From Lachnocurva sp029100405 (GTDB taxonomy: Bacteria; Bacillota; Clostridia; Lachnospirales; Lachnospiraceae), in the NCBI GenBank assembly GCA_046263755.1, contig JBJYZC010000002.1:168856-232855 (forward strand): a DNA stretch of 64,000 nt, read 5' to 3'. The position numbers and the translations under genes were made by a program. Of the stretch, positions 63,540 to 64,000 are shown in pieces. Numbering within the stretch: position 1 is the stretch's first letter; every line of letters starts with the position of its first letter. The notes beneath the pieces were generated by a model. It was not told the DNA's origin. It saw nothing but the letters and a program-made list of their open reading frames with translations, and did no database searches.

Positions 63540-63612
63540 TGGGACCTATAGGGCTCGAACCTATGACCCTCTGCTTGTAAGGCAGATGCTCTCCCAGCTG
63601 AGCTAAGATCCC
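63540..63612 (-). tRNA. tRNA-Val (anticodon TAC)
   Basis: 73 bases, acceptor GGGATCT/AGGTCCC with one G-T pair, anticodon loop CTTACAA. Confidence 0.96.
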
Positions 63613-63634
63613 AAGCTCTTATTATTCAATAAGA

Positions 63635-63708
63635 CGACCCGAGAGGGACTCGAACCCTCGACCTCCGCCGTGACAGGGCGGCGTTCTAACCAGCTGAACC
63701 ATCGGGCC
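63635..63708 (-). tRNA. tRNA-Asp (anticodon GTC)
   Basis: 74 bases, acceptor GGCCCGA/TCGGGTC with one G-T pair, G73 as expected for Asp, anticodon loop CTGTCAC. First tRNA after the rRNA gene. Confidence 0.96.
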
Positions 63709-63748
63709 AATTCTTGGTTTATCGTTCCTTCAAAACTTCATATAGCTT

Positions 63749-63854
63749 GTCACGATTTCGAAGAATCGTGACTCTTGTCTCGATTCCAAAGGAATCGAGA
63801 CTGGTTTCAATCCGTCAGGATTGAGACCCCGTTTAACCCTTCGGATCAAACGGG
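63749..63854 (-). repeat. Four consecutive hairpins in the 23S-tRNA spacer
   Basis: Stems at 63749-63772 (GTCACGATT arms), 63777-63801 (GTCTCGATTCC arms, perfect 11 bp), 63804-63823 plus closing bases (GTTTCAATCC arms) and 63828-63854 (CCCGTTT arms). The first three share a GTC/T-C-ATT arm pattern. No 5S gene is present in this spacer. Confidence 0.7.
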
Positions 63855-63892
63855 AAAAGATTGTCCTTCCAACTTACTGTCGTAAACCTTCT

Positions 63893-64000
63893 TGATCAAG
63901 CCTTCGATCGATTAGTAACAGTCAGCTCCATGCCTTACGGCACTTCCACCTCTGACCTATCTACCTTGTACTCTTCAAGGGATCTTATGTCCTTAATGGA
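63893..64000 (-). rRNA. 23S rRNA, 3' end only
   Basis: The minus strand ends ...TTACTAATCGATCGAAGGCTTGATC, the conserved 3' end of Firmicutes 23S rRNA, with the upstream helix (CCGTAAGGCATGGAGCTGAC) also recognisable. The gene continues beyond the window. The 3' boundary is approximate. Confidence 0.9.

Overview
The window reads as a chromosomal segment of a Gram-positive anaerobe of the class Clostridia, most like Lachnospiraceae. The evidence is mid-GC DNA with strong AGGAGG ribosome-binding sites, a GlgC/GlgD pair, an S-box in front of metK, the hup-rqcP-divIC-tilS-hpt-ftsH gene order, a DnaD plus DnaI-type helicase loader, an archaeal-type prolyl-tRNA synthetase and an IS30 element with a cysteine cluster. 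I cannot name the genus. The sporulation genes yabP, yabQ and spoIIE, which sit between rqcP, divIC and tilS in spore formers, are absent, which suggests a non-sporulating lineage. Most genes lie on the minus strand.

Layout. 1-5.9 kb: an oligopeptide ABC importer (oppBCDFA, with oppA cut by the window start) behind a clear promoter and an attenuator-like leader hairpin. 6.2-6.4 kb: tRNA-Tyr and tRNA-Leu. 6.5-8.5 kb: a GH13 alpha-glucan hydrolase. 8.6-8.8 kb: a cloverleaf-shaped nested palindrome. 9-14 kb: the division, tRNA-modification and proteostasis cluster with HU. 14-19.5 kb: phosphoglucomutase, CCA-adding enzyme, ProS and a pseudouridine synthase. 19.5-25.8 kb: a two-component system, metK with its SAM riboswitch, murA and a foldase-like lipoprotein. 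25.9-33 kb: mfd, pth, spoVG and glgD-glgC. 33.2-38.2 kb, plus strand: murC, then a DnaD-DnaI-Prs operon preceded by a DnaA-box cluster.

38.3-46.2 kb: a large exported protein of unknown function with a degenerate C39-like tail, an EamA transporter, an LtaS-like enzyme, a TetR regulator, two tRNA-Pro genes (anticodons AGG and CGG) and a ROK glucokinase. 46.3-48.0 kb: an intact IS30-family element, flanked by a 14-bp direct repeat and inserted between the divergent genes glk and galM. 49.3-57.6 kb: the most notable region, a dlt-like operon (MBOAT acyltransferase, SGNH protein, AMP-forming ligase, PLP decarboxylase, carrier protein) followed by its own two-component system. 57.9-61.3 kb: a YtrA-type GntR/ABC operon and an ATPase-family protein that has lost its catalytic motifs. 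61.5-64 kb: a radical SAM/SPASM enzyme, six tRNA genes and the 3' end of a 23S rRNA gene with no 5S gene between.

How the genes may work together. The 49-57 kb operon holds every part needed to load an amino acid onto a carrier protein, decarboxylate it, and pass it across the membrane to an extracellular polymer. This is inferred from family membership and the BtrI/BtrJ/BtrK precedent of butirosin biosynthesis, and nothing here proves it. TTAAG repeats spaced 11 bp apart at the head of the operon are a plausible binding site for the OmpR-family regulator encoded at its end. Coordinates of minus-strand genes use starts chosen by ribosome-binding site and family length, which are often shorter than the longest reading frame.
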